From DASQBT01 sp963782495 (GTDB lineage Bacteria > Pseudomonadota > Gammaproteobacteria > Burkholderiales > Thiobacillaceae), in assembly GCA_963782495.1 (NCBI GenBank), contig CAWAJU010000006.1, positions 62,001 through 126,000 of the forward strand: 64,000 bases of DNA, read 5' to 3'. The notes under the pieces are model-generated. The model was not told the origin of the DNA. It was given only the letters and a program-made list of their open reading frames with translations, and made no database searches. The position numbers and the translations under genes are program-made. Position 1 is the stretch's first letter. Every line of letters begins with the position of its first letter. Shown here in pieces: positions 17,340-27,384 of this stretch.

Positions 17340-17890
17340 TGCAGGGCCCTTCGGTCTAGGCACGAAGCACATGAGCCGCAGGCTAACTCACCACCCATCT
17401 CGCAGCTATATGTTCGCTCTATCGGCAGGTCAGTCTGTATGAAAAAGTCATAGACATCACGCTTTGTCCACTCGAGAAATGGCGCGATTACCTGCACTGC
17501 GTTGTCAGTGTGCTCGATGACAGCGCGGTTGATCGTGTCAATGAAGGCCGGTGAGCAGTCGTAGTAGGGAGTGCCCGCATGCAGGCCCAGCGCGATCAGA
17601 CTTGACTGTGCGCGGGTGGCAAGCAGCGCGGCAAACACCAGGAAAGCATTTCGACCAACGAGCTCGCCAGGACCAAACGGAGCGGTACCTTTGAAGGCGA
17701 GTTCCTGCACCTCGATTCCGAGCATGGCGGCTAGTGAGCGCACAGCGGCCTGCTCTTGCTTCAATGCAGCTTGACCGTAGTCCACAAAAAGCGCGGATAT
17801 CCTGAAGCCTTGGGCAGTAAGAAACGCAGCACAGGCTGCGGAATCTATCCCACCACTCATAAGCACCGTCGCGTGCCTACCTACATCCAT
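17333..17890 (-). CDS. QueC-like 7-cyano-7-deazaguanine synthase homologue of type IV CBASS
   Basis: A 185-residue ATP-pyrophosphatase-family protein. The PP-loop is VLMSGGIDSAACAAFL (SGGIDS at residues 12-17). The zinc ligands of QueC are in place: Cys163, Cys171, Cys174 and Cys177 in CEMGGELACGSCASC, followed by LDRR. It is shorter than housekeeping QueC (usually about 220-230). It is the first gene of the CBASS operon, with GGAGG 7 bases before the ATG. Because no queD, queE or queF is adjacent, it is a dedicated defence component, not part of a queuosine pathway cluster. Cellular preQ0 precursors would have to come from elsewhere. Confidence 0.88.
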   Translation of the reverse strand: MDVGRHATVLMSGGIDSAACAAFLTAQGFRISALFVDYGQAALKQEQAAVRSLAAMLGIEVQELAFKGTAPFGPGELVGRNAFLVFAALLATRAQSSLIALGLHAGTPYYDCSPAFIDTINRAVIEHTDNAVQVIAPFLEWTKRDVYDFFIQTDLPIERTYSCEMGGELACGSCASCLDRRALQC

Positions 17891-18421
17891 CCCTCCAAGC
17901 TCCCCATAGGACTATGGCTGGCAATGTACCAACCTGCTCGCAGTGGGCGCGAGCCGCAATTCTCGTAATATGACACGAGTCGACAAACTTGTCGTCGACA
18001 ACAACGTGGAATTTGCCATGCCCCTCCTCTTTTACCGCACCCGGGTTGTCAAATATTGGTTCTTTTCATTGCTGACGGAATAATCATGAGCGCCTTGAAT
18101 AGCTCTGGTAACGGTCTGTGCGGTCATCTGGATCGTCGCCGTCAGGTATGGCGCAAGCATGTGAATGCGGGGCGCGCGGACGGATACCTTGCAATCCGCT
18201 GGTTCGAGAGGCGGCCATTCGCTTCAAGTCGGGGAGAACGGCAGGTTAACGGCACATTCCCGCCAAATCTAGCGTACCGAGACAACGGCCGTTCAGGCCG
18301 AGGTTCAGACCTCCGGGCAAATGGCGGAAACGTCTGCTCCAGTGTTGACAGCAGTCATTTCGCGGCCAATGGCTCGTAGTTACCCGCGATTTTGCGAAAC
18401 AGATTCCCTGGGAGGCAAATA
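17891..18421. other. Intergenic region upstream of the CBASS operon
   Basis: 530 bp with no credible gene. It must hold the leftward CBASS promoter. On the minus strand a weak -10-like TATTAC lies in the stretch around 17965-17975, without a good -35. A GTCGAC ... GTCGAC direct/palindromic pair lies at about 17980-17999 and could be an operator. The short rightward open frame at 18056-18379 has no family resemblance. Confidence 0.4.
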
Positions 18422-19234
18422 TCACTTGGCACGAAGCTCTTTCAGCTTCAAGAGCATGGCCAGGGTGCGCTCGAACTTGCGGTCTAGGTGCGTTTCGTAG
18501 CGGCTCAAACTCTCCAACCGATGCGCTTGCAGCCCTTCGCCCAGGGTTTGTGCCTTGATCGCGGGCTGGAACCGGGCGTCATGGGCCATCTGAAAGCAGA
18601 ATGGCTCCAGTTCCTCACGAATATAGTGTGCCAACGCCTCGGCCGTTGCGGGGCGGGAGCCGTCTGCGACATACTCGTCCCACTGGTCGCGTGAGTCAGC
18701 GATCAGCGACCGGCGCGCTCTGTGGTAGGCATTCTTGCCGCCTTTGCGCAGAATAGATGCCGCCTTGCGGGTTGCGGACAGCTCAAGCTCCGCCTCCTGT
18801 TGCCCTTCGACCACTTGTTCTGGGGTCGCGGTCATCAAGTCTTGCAGATCAGTGGGGCTGGTCGATAGCCCTCTCACGAAGGGCGCGGCGGCGCGAACCG
18901 GGCTGTTGACCTCACTACTCACTACGCCCTTCAGGGAGCGATTGATCGTTGCCCCCTCGGCCAGCAATACCCGCCGTTTGCGCCAAATGATCGATGCCAG
19001 CTCTTCAACAAGATGCTGTTCCGTCATACCCCCCGGTCGATGTTCCTCGATCAACGCGGCCAGGAGGTCAGCAAACTCCGCATAGTCCTCATGGGCCAGG
19101 ACCACCAGCTTAGAGAGAATGCCGTGCTTCATGGCGTTGAAGCGCACGGCCTCGTAATTGGCATTAGGCGTGTCACTGTCGGTCACCACGCAGGCCACCG
19201 ATGAGGAATCATTTTCAAGCGTTTGCATGTTCAT
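18422..19234 (-). CDS. Conserved island protein with NAMKHGIL motif, unknown function
   Basis: A 270-residue, mostly helical and charged protein. An early stretch YEAVRFNAMKHGILSK resembles the NAxKHG(L/I)xS box seen in many phage- and plasmid-borne hypothetical proteins near terminase or replication genes. The remainder (EEHRPGGMTEQHLVEELASI, LKLKELRAK end) has no motif I can name. No signal peptide or membrane segment. It overlaps the next gene (19231-19596) by 4 bp and so belongs to the primase transcription unit. Confidence 0.6.
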   Translation of the reverse strand: MNMQTLENDSSSVACVVTDSDTPNANYEAVRFNAMKHGILSKLVVLAHEDYAEFADLLAALIEEHRPGGMTEQHLVEELASIIWRKRRVLLAEGATINRSLKGVVSSEVNSPVRAAAPFVRGLSTSPTDLQDLMTATPEQVVEGQQEAELELSATRKAASILRKGGKNAYHRARRSLIADSRDQWDEYVADGSRPATAEALAHYIREELEPFCFQMAHDARFQPAIKAQTLGEGLQAHRLESLSRYETHLDRKFERTLAMLLKLKELRAK

Positions 19235-19596
19235 CCCCTGTGTGTGTTTTCAATCAGCTCAAACAGCGCAATGGCGTCGTAGTACGCCTGAGGAATGTTC
19301 ATCTCAAAGGTGGCGACGTTGCGGATGCCGATAAAAACGATGACCGGATCGGTGTTCGCGTCCACTACCTCGATGGCGAAGCGAATGCTGGGGTTCTCGT
19401 GCAACATCGCAAGCACTTTGGCGCGGCGACGTTCAAGCTGTAACTCGGCAATGATCGCAGCTTTGCTTTGCTTGATCGTCGGCAACCAGCGGTCAATGGC
19501 TGACTGATCGCCCTTTGCAGAAATGCTGCCCGAGGGCGAGAGCGCCAGCAGCACACCCTCCTCGTTAGCCCGTTCGATGATCTCGGTGGGGCTCAT
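19231..19596 (-). CDS. TubC N-terminal docking-domain-like small protein
   Basis: A 121-residue protein. The start MSPTEIIERANEEGVLLALS and the phrase WLPTIKQSKAAIIAEL resemble the TubC_N docking domain that appears as a stand-alone domain in many mobile-element proteins near primases. The C-terminal half is not recognised. It overlaps both neighbours by 4 bp, pointing to translational coupling with the primase-ATPase gene. Confidence 0.6.
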   Translation of the reverse strand: MSPTEIIERANEEGVLLALSPSGSISAKGDQSAIDRWLPTIKQSKAAIIAELQLERRRAKVLAMLHENPSIRFAIEVVDANTDPVIVFIGIRNVATFEMNIPQAYYDAIALFELIENTHRG

Positions 19597-22216
19597 ATTT
19601 CCACCTCGACTTCTGTTTCCGCTGGCATGACAGTTTTCTCAACCGGCGGGGTGAAAGGCGGTAAAGGCGTTAAAGGCGGTGATTTGACCGCCACCACGCG
19701 CCAGGCGGTGCGACCGTCGGCCTCGGCTTGCTGAAACTCAAAGCCACCGACGATCCGGTTTGCATTCTTTTTCAGCAGCCAGCCCAGCTTCGAGCGATTG
19801 ATCTCGCCGCGTTCTTCCACAGGAAATTCGCGCATGGCATCGAGCAGACTGGGCTGGTTATGAATCGCCGTCTCTACTGCCTTGCGCACCGTCGTCGCGG
19901 TCGATCCAAATGCGGTACGCCATTCGGTCATCAAGCCACTGAGCGCATCACCGTCAGGGTCATGGCGAACCTGCTCCAGCAGCGCCGTGGCCGGATCAGG
20001 CTGTCCCAAGCCACATCAACGGATACCGGCAATAGTCTGACCATGCACCACCGAAGGTGACAATGCTGCCTGCCTCAGCGCGGGGCATCCCCGCCTTGCG
20101 CCATGCCTGGATGATGGTCAGCACCGCCGCCACATAAGCCCCACGGCGCTGGCGCACCTTATCCACCGGAAAGCCTTTGTAGGTCATCGTCGCCGGTGTC
20201 GCACAGCGCGGGTCGATATGAATTGTCAGCACTCGCCGCAGCAGATCGCGAATCGGGCCGACGTTGTTTCCTGAACCCAGAAACAAGGTGCGCGTGCTTA
20301 CCGTTGCCGTCTTGCTCACGCCCAGAATCCGGTCGGTGATCTGCTCCGCCGTCAGCATCCGCTTAATGGTGCCGTGCGGTATCCAGTCGGTATCCATGTC
20401 ATCAAACTCAATAACGGCGGGACTGGTCAGCAGCAAGGACAGAATCACCTTGGTGGCTTCCTCCGAGGTCGTCGGATAGCTCACCTTGGCATTTCCCGCC
20501 TGGCCCGGCGAAGGCCCCAATCAGTTCGCACAGATAGGTTTTGCCGCTACCGAACACTGGCGCGCGGGCGTGAAAGCCAGGCGCATGAGGCAGCGACGGG
20601 CGCACCACGGCGGTGAAGATCGCCGACAGCGCAGCCGCCTTATCCGTGGCGGCGACGAAGTGAAACTCGGTGAGCAAGTCTTCCAGCAAGGCCAGCGCCG
20701 CCCGTGCCGCCACGGGTGTCGGATCGGGGATGACAAACTGCCGCGCATCGAACACGCCGAAACGCTGCGCCGCCTTGTCGTAACCGGCCTGCATGATGAG
20801 TTCGCCGTCCGACTCACGGAAGTACGGTTGCCGCGCCACGCCAGCTAGCGGCGGCAGGTAACGAAAATTCTGCGCATCGTAAAGAATGGCCGCGTGCCGC
20901 GTCGGTGGATCGCAGCGCACCCAGTCTTCGGCACGCCCGTCGTATTTCTCCCAGCTCGCCGCGACCGACAACTCCCGCGTCAGCGCCGGGGCGCTGGTCG
21001 GCACGATCGAAGGATCACCGGTGGTCGGATCGGTCGAGACCGAGACGATCAGGCCACCCGCCTGATAATGCCGCCCACGGTTCGCCAGCTCCTTCTCCGC
21101 CGCATCCACCACGCGGTGCAAGTCACCCGCCACCACGCGAATCACCGGCTTGTGCCGTGCCTCTGCATTGCGCACACCAAGGAATTCGAGCAACGCGCGA
21201 ATGTGGTACTTGTCACGATGCGAGTGCTGGCAGCAAAATCCGCCCACCGGATAGAATTCGTCCGGCTCGAAGTAGGCCGCGCCGGTATCCAGTTGATCGG
21301 TATGCTCCTGCACCCACGGGCACGTCATGTCGTGCTTGCCCGAACCCAGCGGTGTCTTGTACAGCCCGCGCGCCTTGAGCGCCGCGACGACCGGGTTCTC
21401 CGCCGCCTTGGGCGTCAACACATCGTCGGCGTCATTGCCGATGCTGCGCGAGTCATTGTTTACGTGGGCAGCGCGCGCAGAAGGCTTGGCAGTTTTCTTC
21501 GGTCGGCCAGCCGGGGCGAGTTCCAGTTGCAGGCGATCCACAATCTCTTGCGGCGTGTAGCGGACGTCAGGCCGCCATTCGATCAGGCGACACTGAAACG
21601 GTGCGCCGTCTTCGTCCGCATACTTTGTCTTGCCGTTGATCGCCACCGGCAGTCGCGCCCAGCGGCTCAATGGCCCGGTCGCGCCCGCATCGCACAGACT
21701 CGAGTCGATCACCGCGTTCAGTAGCCGCACGGCCACCGCGCCATCGGTCAGGGGTTCGGCGAGGACGATCCCGCCCTGATGATTGCCGGGGCTGGTCTCG
21801 ATCAGCCAGGACAGCTCGAAACCGGCCAGACGCTCCAGTGGCACCTTGGTGCCCAGATCATCGAGCATCAAGAAATGGCAGGCTGCAAACTGGGCTTTGC
21901 GCGCCTTGAATGAACCGTCATCGCCGGGGTAGAAGCTCGCACAACCGAGGTAGTTGTTATCCGTGGCAGAGAGATTGACGGCCACCTGATCGGCGCGACT
22001 GGCCGCCCATCCACCCAGGCCTGGGTCGCCGCTCTTCGAGCACACAGCCGCGAACGCGCCCTCGGGCAGTTGCGGGAACACCGCCGCTACAAAGTGGGCA
22101 TTGGTTATCTGAAAATCATGTCCGGTAGGGACGGTATCCCTTGGGACACCGCCTTCGCCGCCTTTACCGCCTTTCAGCGGTTCAGTCGCGGAATCTGTCA
22201 GCACGTTGGGAGTCAT
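19593..22216 (-). pseudogene. Island replication protein (primase-like plus P-loop ATPase), two frameshifts
   Basis: A reading from 22216 to 19593 that needs two frame corrections. The N-terminal half has a primase-like region (HFLMLDDLGTKVPLE, SWLIETSPGNHQGGIVLAEP, LSRWARLPVAINGKTKY). The C-terminal half is an ATPase with Walker A FGSGKTYLCELIGAFAG and Walker B AVIEFDDMDTDW, then a sensor-like TLFLGSGNNV. At about 20495 an extra A (GGGAAAT) shifts the frame: after the Walker A Gly-rich stretch the correct continuation NAKVSYPTTSEEA is in the next frame. At about 20007 a second extra A splits MWLG from QPDPATALLEQ. All domains are otherwise intact, so either sequence error or recent inactivation. 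It would replicate the excised island. Confidence 0.75.
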
Positions 22217-22228
22217 GGCCGCCGCGCC

Positions 22229-22498
22229 TCAAGATGCCGATTTACGGGCCGCTTCCAGCTTCACCACCAAAGCGCGGATTTCGGCCTCGGACTTGCCGGC
22301 TATGCGAGCGGCATTCATCTCCGCAACCTCATTCTCAGGATGAGCAACCGCCCGGACGCCAATAGGGACTGGGTGCGGGAACAGCCCGTCTTTAACGTCT
22401 TGATAATGAGCGCTGCGGGAACGGCCGCGAATACGCGTGACTTCTGAAATCCGGAGTAAGAATACCGGTTCGATGGCAGTTCTATTGATAACAGACAT
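22229..22498 (-). CDS. AlpA-family transcriptional regulator / excisionase-like
   Basis: An 89-residue winged-helix protein of the AlpA (CP4-57 regulator) type: FLLRISEVTRIRGRSRSAHY carries the MerR-like recognition helix, then DVKDGLFPHPVPIG and the HPENEVAEMNAARIAGKSEA tail typical of the family. Such proteins activate or repress integrase genes and can act as excision factors on P4-like islands. It lies 12 bp upstream of the primase gene on the same strand. A perfect inverted repeat just upstream (22512-22542) may be its operator. Confidence 0.85.
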   Translation of the reverse strand: MSVINRTAIEPVFLLRISEVTRIRGRSRSAHYQDVKDGLFPHPVPIGVRAVAHPENEVAEMNAARIAGKSEAEIRALVVKLEAARKSAS

Positions 22499-22511
22499 GT
22501 CTGGTCCTCGT

Positions 22512-22618
22512 AGAGTTGTGCAGCACGTTGCCGCACAACTCTATGCATGACATGTCACGTCAAGCGTCGTGTAATCAGGTGGGCAGCGGAATCGGCCCTG
22601 TTTGAATTGTCATGACAA
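22512..22618. promoter_or_regulatory. Cluster of three palindromes between alpA-like and divergent-side gene
   Basis: A 10-bp perfect inverted repeat (AGAGTTGTGC / GCACAACTCT, 22512-22542, 11-bp loop), TGACATGTCA (22548-22557) and TTGTCATGACAA (22607-22618). All lie in 107 bp between the alpA-like start and the stop of the next leftward gene. Candidate functions are regulator operators or part of the island replication origin. Confidence 0.45.
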
Positions 22619-22629
22619 ATGCCGATTTG

Positions 22630-23829
22630 TCACGCTTGAAACGTTGGGTCGTTGTCCTCCAGCCACTGGCCTGCCGTGTCTTCTTCCTCCCCGGTTGCCG
22701 CAAGCTGGCGCCCTCTGTCTTTCCACTCATCCAAGGAGGTCATTCGCCGTTCGGCCTTCTGCTTGGCCCGTTCATCTGCAAGCCCACGCAGATCAACGAT
22801 TGAAAACAATGGAAGCCAACCTGCGCTGGACTGGTGCGGCAAGAACGGGTCAGCGCTTATTCCGAAATGCTTGCGAAATACGTCACGCACCCGCTTTATC
22901 CTCGCGGCGCTTTTATCGCTGCTGCGCGAAATTCGTTCCTTTTGTGCCAAGCCCACGAGGACAGCGCCTTGCATGTTCAATGCCCCGTTTAGGCGGTTAA
23001 CCAAGTCCAGTTCAGCCAAGGCCACGCGCCGAGTGACGCCGCGAATCGCCACTTCGAGCAGATTGTTGCCAGCAAGCCCGGATTCGGATCGATCCCCAAC
23101 GATGGAAATTGCTATTTCGCGGGGGTGCAGATTTTCCATCCTACGAAAGATGGCGCACGAATCTTCAGAGCGCGCTTGATTTCCAGAAGGCGGAATCGCG
23201 TCGGACCCTGGCTCAACGGCTGCTGAATGGGGAGAGGAATAGAGCGGGCTGGCGTCGATTCCTTCATCTGCTTCAATCTGCTTCACATGAGAGACCAGAA
23301 ACAGCGCGCTTTCAAGAAGTGGGAAGCTGTCAAATTCCTGCAAGAACCCCTTTGTTAGGCCCGTAATCGGATGGATATCCAGCAGCCCAGATTCGGTAAT
23401 CTTGGCGCGGACATGCGCTTCTGCCTGAATGCCTGGCTGATTGCTCCAGCGTGCGACCAGTGCCTGCCAGGTAATGTATCGGTCTACAGCCTGGAAATTG
23501 ACGATGTCCTCCTCCCGAAACCAGCAAGACATGAGCGGCGAGAGATAGTCATAGCCATAATTTGTGCCGAATTGGTAACGGAACCTTGGTGGCGGCTCTA
23601 ATTCGTTCGCGTTCGTATAGGCGGCGAGGCCGCCCTTCTCCGGTCCGAAGTATACCCAGGCAGCGAGTTCCTCAGGCGTAGCACCAAGCCGGTCGATCAG
23701 TAGCTTAATGGCTTGTGGGTAGGCAATGTACCGAGGCGGCACACTTGGGGCAAAGAAAGTTCCCTGCCCTTCGCATTCAGGCGCTTGTTGCTCTGGACGT
23801 TTGATCTTGGCTGAGTGGTGTTTGGCCAT
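22630..23829 (-). CDS. Island protein of unknown function
   Basis: A 399-residue soluble protein that I do not recognise. The N-terminal part reads APSVPPRYIAYPQAIKLLID and then a stretch of about 100 residues about YFGPEKGGLAAYTNANE. The middle contains IAISIVGDRSESGLAGNN with LLEVAIRGVTRRVALAEL, and the C terminus is acidic. Similar length genes often sit upstream of alpA in proteobacterial islands, where they are annotated hypothetical. ATG at 23829 preceded by a GGAGG-like GCGGAGG. No membrane segments. Confidence 0.55.
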   Translation of the reverse strand: MAKHHSAKIKRPEQQAPECEGQGTFFAPSVPPRYIAYPQAIKLLIDRLGATPEELAAWVYFGPEKGGLAAYTNANELEPPPRFRYQFGTNYGYDYLSPLMSCWFREEDIVNFQAVDRYITWQALVARWSNQPGIQAEAHVRAKITESGLLDIHPITGLTKGFLQEFDSFPLLESALFLVSHVKQIEADEGIDASPLYSSPHSAAVEPGSDAIPPSGNQARSEDSCAIFRRMENLHPREIAISIVGDRSESGLAGNNLLEVAIRGVTRRVALAELDLVNRLNGALNMQGAVLVGLAQKERISRSSDKSAARIKRVRDVFRKHFGISADPFLPHQSSAGWLPLFSIVDLRGLADERAKQKAERRMTSLDEWKDRGRQLAATGEEEDTAGQWLEDNDPTFQA

Positions 23830-24183
23830 GTGTACCTCCGCGAGGCGGTGTCAATACACTTTGGATTATGCCGCACATTACAGTACATTCTCAGTGCGCG
23901 ATTCCCTTGTGGCTGGCCATGACTACCGCGTGGCCCGCCACGCTAAGCCTTCGAATCGACCCGGACTTGCTGGAAGTGTCACGCACTGCCTCGAAGTAGG
24001 AACACCGAAGCATTGCCAACATGGTGGAAGTGCTGATCAGGGACTATTGCGGGCGTAACGGTATCGCGATTCCCGAGCAGGGCGCGTTGTTTGATGAGAG
24101 CCAGACAACGCGATCGGGCACCAAGCGGGTGTAGCGAAATGGCATTTCATAGGAAGAAGAGACGCTGACGTGGAGGGAGATTT
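23830..24183. other. Intergenic region before the restriction cluster
   Basis: About 350 bp between divergent genes. It contains no supported gene. It should hold the promoter of the rightward helicase-to-Res cluster. A GGAGGGAG ribosome binding site lies at its right end just before the helicase start. No clear -35/-10 pair was found by eye. Confidence 0.45.
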
Positions 24184-27100
24184 GTGAAGCTCGTCCGCAA
24201 CACAGGCACCGACCGCGTCATTGACCTGCTTCGCCCAGGGCTAACGGTGGGGCGCCAGCTTGACGTTGTCACTCCGGCTTTTTCGCTCTTCGCTTACTCC
24301 GAAGTGCTGCAGGAAGTGGCCGCACTGGCGAAATGCCGTCTTCTACTGCCGCCAGCCAGTGCGGAGCTTGCGATTCTAGGATCGGACGCTGACCGCGCCG
24401 CACGCAACCGTCTGCATACACGTTGGCTTGCGAGACGGCTTTCGCAATGGATTGGGGAAAAGACCGAGGTACGGCGAGCCCTCGGTGTGGTTCCGCAGGG
24501 CGCATTCGTCCTGCGCGACGGCGAGGCACGCCCCCTGCAGGCGCTTCTGGGCGCGCTTGCGTTCAGTACCGATGGGTTCGGGCTGACGCCGGGCAATCCG
24601 TTGAGCCTGATCCAGGCGTCCGAGACGCCCGAAGAAGCCAACTTGCTCAGTCAGTGGTTCGACGTCCAATGGTCGAGCCTTGTGGCCGACTCTGGTGCCA
24701 ATGGCGCTCTAATTGGCGACCTGCAATCGCTCGCAGCACACCGCGACCCATTCCTCGTCTACACGCTCATCCTGCACCACCTCTTCCGCGACCGTGGTGA
24801 CGATCTCGACGAAGAGCGCATCGTCAAGTCGGCGACCGGCATCCGCAACACGGTGGTCTGGAAGAAGCTCTACAGGTTTCAGCGCGACGGCGTGGTCGGC
24901 GCGATTGACAAGCTCGACCGCTTCGGCGGCTGCATCATCGCCGACAGCGTCGGCCTCGGCAAGACGTTCGAGGCGCTCGCGATCATCAAGTACCACGAGC
25001 TGCGGAACGATCGTGTGCTCGTGTTGGTGCCCAAACGCCTGCGCGACAACTGGACGCTGTACAAAGCCAACGACCGTCGCAACTTTCTGGCGCCCGACCG
25101 CTTCAACTACGACGTTCTGAATCACACCGACCTCTCGCGCGACGGCGGGTTATCCGGCGACATTGACCTCGCGCACGTCAACTGGGGCAACTACGACCTC
25201 GTCGTCATCGACGAGTCACATAATTTCCGCAACAAGAAAACGCCACGAGTCGGCAGCGAGACGCGCTACGACCGCCTGATGCGCAAGATCATCAAGGAAG
25301 GCGTCAAAACGCGCGTGCTCATGCTTTCCGCGACGCCGGTCAACAACCGCATGGCCGACCTGCGCAACCAGATCGCCTTCGCCACCGAGGGCGACGATAC
25401 GGCTTTGCTCGATCACGGTATCGGCAGCATCGACAGCACCACGCGCCTAGCGCAGAAGCAGTTCAATCGTTGGCTCGATCTCGATGACGCGGAACGGACG
25501 CCCTCGCGGCTGATCGAGATGCTTGGCTTCGATTACTTCACTCTGCTTGACCTGCTTACCATCGCCCGCTCGCGCAAGCACATCGAGAAGTACTACGGCA
25601 CCGCCGAGACCGGCCGCTTTCCCGACCGCCTGAAACCGATCAACATCAAGGCCGATGTGGACCGCGCCGGGGAGTTTCCGCTCGATCCGCGAGATCAACA
25701 ATGAGATCCGCCGCCTGAACCTCGCCTCCTATGCGCCGCTCCGGTATGTGCTGCCGCACAAGCAGGCGGCTTACGACAAGAAGTACAGCACCGAGATTCG
25801 CGGCGGCGAGGGGTTCTTCCGCCAGGCAGACCGCGAGGAAAGTCTGATCCACCTGCTGCGCGTCAACGTGCTCAAGCGCATGGAAAGCGCGGTGCCATCG
25901 TTCGCGCTCACCGTGCAGCGGCAGTTACGCGACGTGGAAGCAACGCTGGCCCGCATCGAGAGCCACGCCGAGGAGTTGGAGGAGATCGAGATCGAAGATG
26001 TGGACCTCGACGATCCGGCTTTCGAGAGTCTGCTCGTCGGGCGCAAGGTCAAGGTACTGCTGAAGGACGTGGACCTCATCCGCTGGAAACAGGACCTGAT
26101 CGAGGATCGCAACCGCTTGGCGACGCTGCACGCGGCGGCGGCCCAGGTGGATGCCTCCCGCGACGCCAAGCTCGCTGCCCTGCGCGAGATGATTAAACAT
26201 AAATGCCGATACCCCGATCAACCCCGGCAACCGCAAGGTGATCGTCTTCACCGCCTTCGCGGACACCGCCCATTATCTCTACGACCAACTCGCCCCATGG
26301 GCGAAGACAAATCTTGGCATCGACACGGCACTGGTCACCGGCACGGGCCGCAATCAGACCACGCTTGCCCGGACTGCGCAAAGACCTGGCATCGATCCTC
26401 ACCACGTTCGCGCCTCGATCCAAGGAGCGGCCCGAGGAACTCGCCGGCGAGGGTGAGCTTGACCTGCTCATCGCCACGGACTGCATCTCCGAGGGTCAGA
26501 ACCTCCAGGACTGTGACTGGCTGATCAACTACGACATCCACTGGAACCCCGTGCGCATCATCCAACGGTTCGGCCGTATCGACCGCATCGGCTCGCCCAA
26601 CGAGCGCATCCAGCTCGTCAATTTCTGGCCCAACATGGAGTTGGAGGAGTACATCAACCTGGAACAGCGGGTCAGTGGCCGCATGGTGCTGCTCGATATC
26701 TCTGCCACCGGCGAGGAAAACCTGATCGAGCAGCAATCCGGCAACCAGATGAACGATCTGGAGTACCGCCGCAAGCAACTGTTGAAGCTCCAGGATGCAG
26801 TGATCGATCTGGAAGACCTTTCCACCGGTGTCTCCATTGCCGACCTGACACTCACCGACTTCCGCATCGATCTGGCGCAATACCTCAAGGCGCATCCTGG
26901 CGTGCTGGAAAGTCTGCCGCTCGGCGCCTGCGCGGTCACCACCACCGCCGAGGCGGAGATCGCACCCGGCATCATCTTTTGCCTGCGCGCCGAAGGTGAG
27001 GCCGCCAAACGCAGCGCCGAGGCCGGCTATCCGCTCGGTGCCCAGTATCTCGTGCATGTGGGCGACGACGGTACGGTGCTGCTTCCTTACACGCAGGCCA

Positions 27101-27384
27101 AGCAGATTCTCGACCGGCTCAAGCGCCTTTGCCTCGGGCGCGACTTGCCCGATGCGGGTGCCTGCGCCCGCTTCGACAAGGCGACCAAGCAGGGCGAGGA
27201 CATGCGCGCTGCGCAGCGCCTGCTCGCCACTGCCGTGGCCTCGGTGGTCGGCAAGAACGAAGAGCGCGCCGTGGCGAGCCTGTTCAGCCCGGGCGGCACC
27301 CACGCCATGAAGGGCGAGTTCGCTGGCATCAACGACTTCGAGGTGGTGGCCTGGCTCGCAGTGTTGCCGGAGGCGGCTGGATGA
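24184..27384 (+). pseudogene. SNF2-like helicase with PLD-like N terminus, three frameshifts
   Basis: The N-terminal part (LDVVTPAFSLFAYSEV, about residues 28-43) resembles the degenerate phospholipase D-like domain found before helicases in defence clusters. SF2 motifs follow: IIADSVGLGKTFEALAII (motif I, about residue 254), LVVIDESHNFRN (II), LMLSATPVNN (III), LLIATDCISEGQNLQ (V) and QRFGRIDRIGS (VI). The frame breaks near 25689 (extra base in CTCGATC), near 26208 and near 26366 (extra T in CTTGCCC); after each, the expected sequence resumes in another frame with no decay. The stop overlaps the DUF4391 start by ATGA. If the indels are sequence errors this is a normal helicase of about 1,065 residues. 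Confidence 0.8.

Larger units (their letters stand above)
14200..17890 (-). other. Type IV CBASS operon (five genes)
   Basis: In transcription order: QueC-like (17333-17890), TGT-like (16368-17339), CD-NTase (15424-16365), SLATT-type two-TM protein (14846-15427) and HhH-glycosylase-like (14200-14838). Overlaps or gaps are 7 bp overlap, 2 bp gap, ATGA overlap and 7 bp gap, so this is one transcription unit. The presence of queC-, tgt- and ogg-like genes with a CD-NTase is the definition used for type IV CBASS. None of the five genes shows a frameshift, unlike several neighbours in the island. Confidence 0.9.

Noticed and set aside
17333..17890. Housekeeping queuosine biosynthesis gene
   Set aside because: It has QueC motifs but is short, lies in a mobile island in an operon with a CD-NTase and effector, and has no queD/queE neighbours.
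18056..18379. 107-residue rightward frame upstream of the CBASS operon
   Set aside because: No domain, no good start signal and Arg-rich random-looking composition; the region more likely holds the divergent promoters.
20894..21724. Rightward frame of 276 residues opposite the primase gene
   Set aside because: Composition is Arg/His-rich as expected for a shadow frame; the leftward frame encodes recognisable primase and ATPase motifs.
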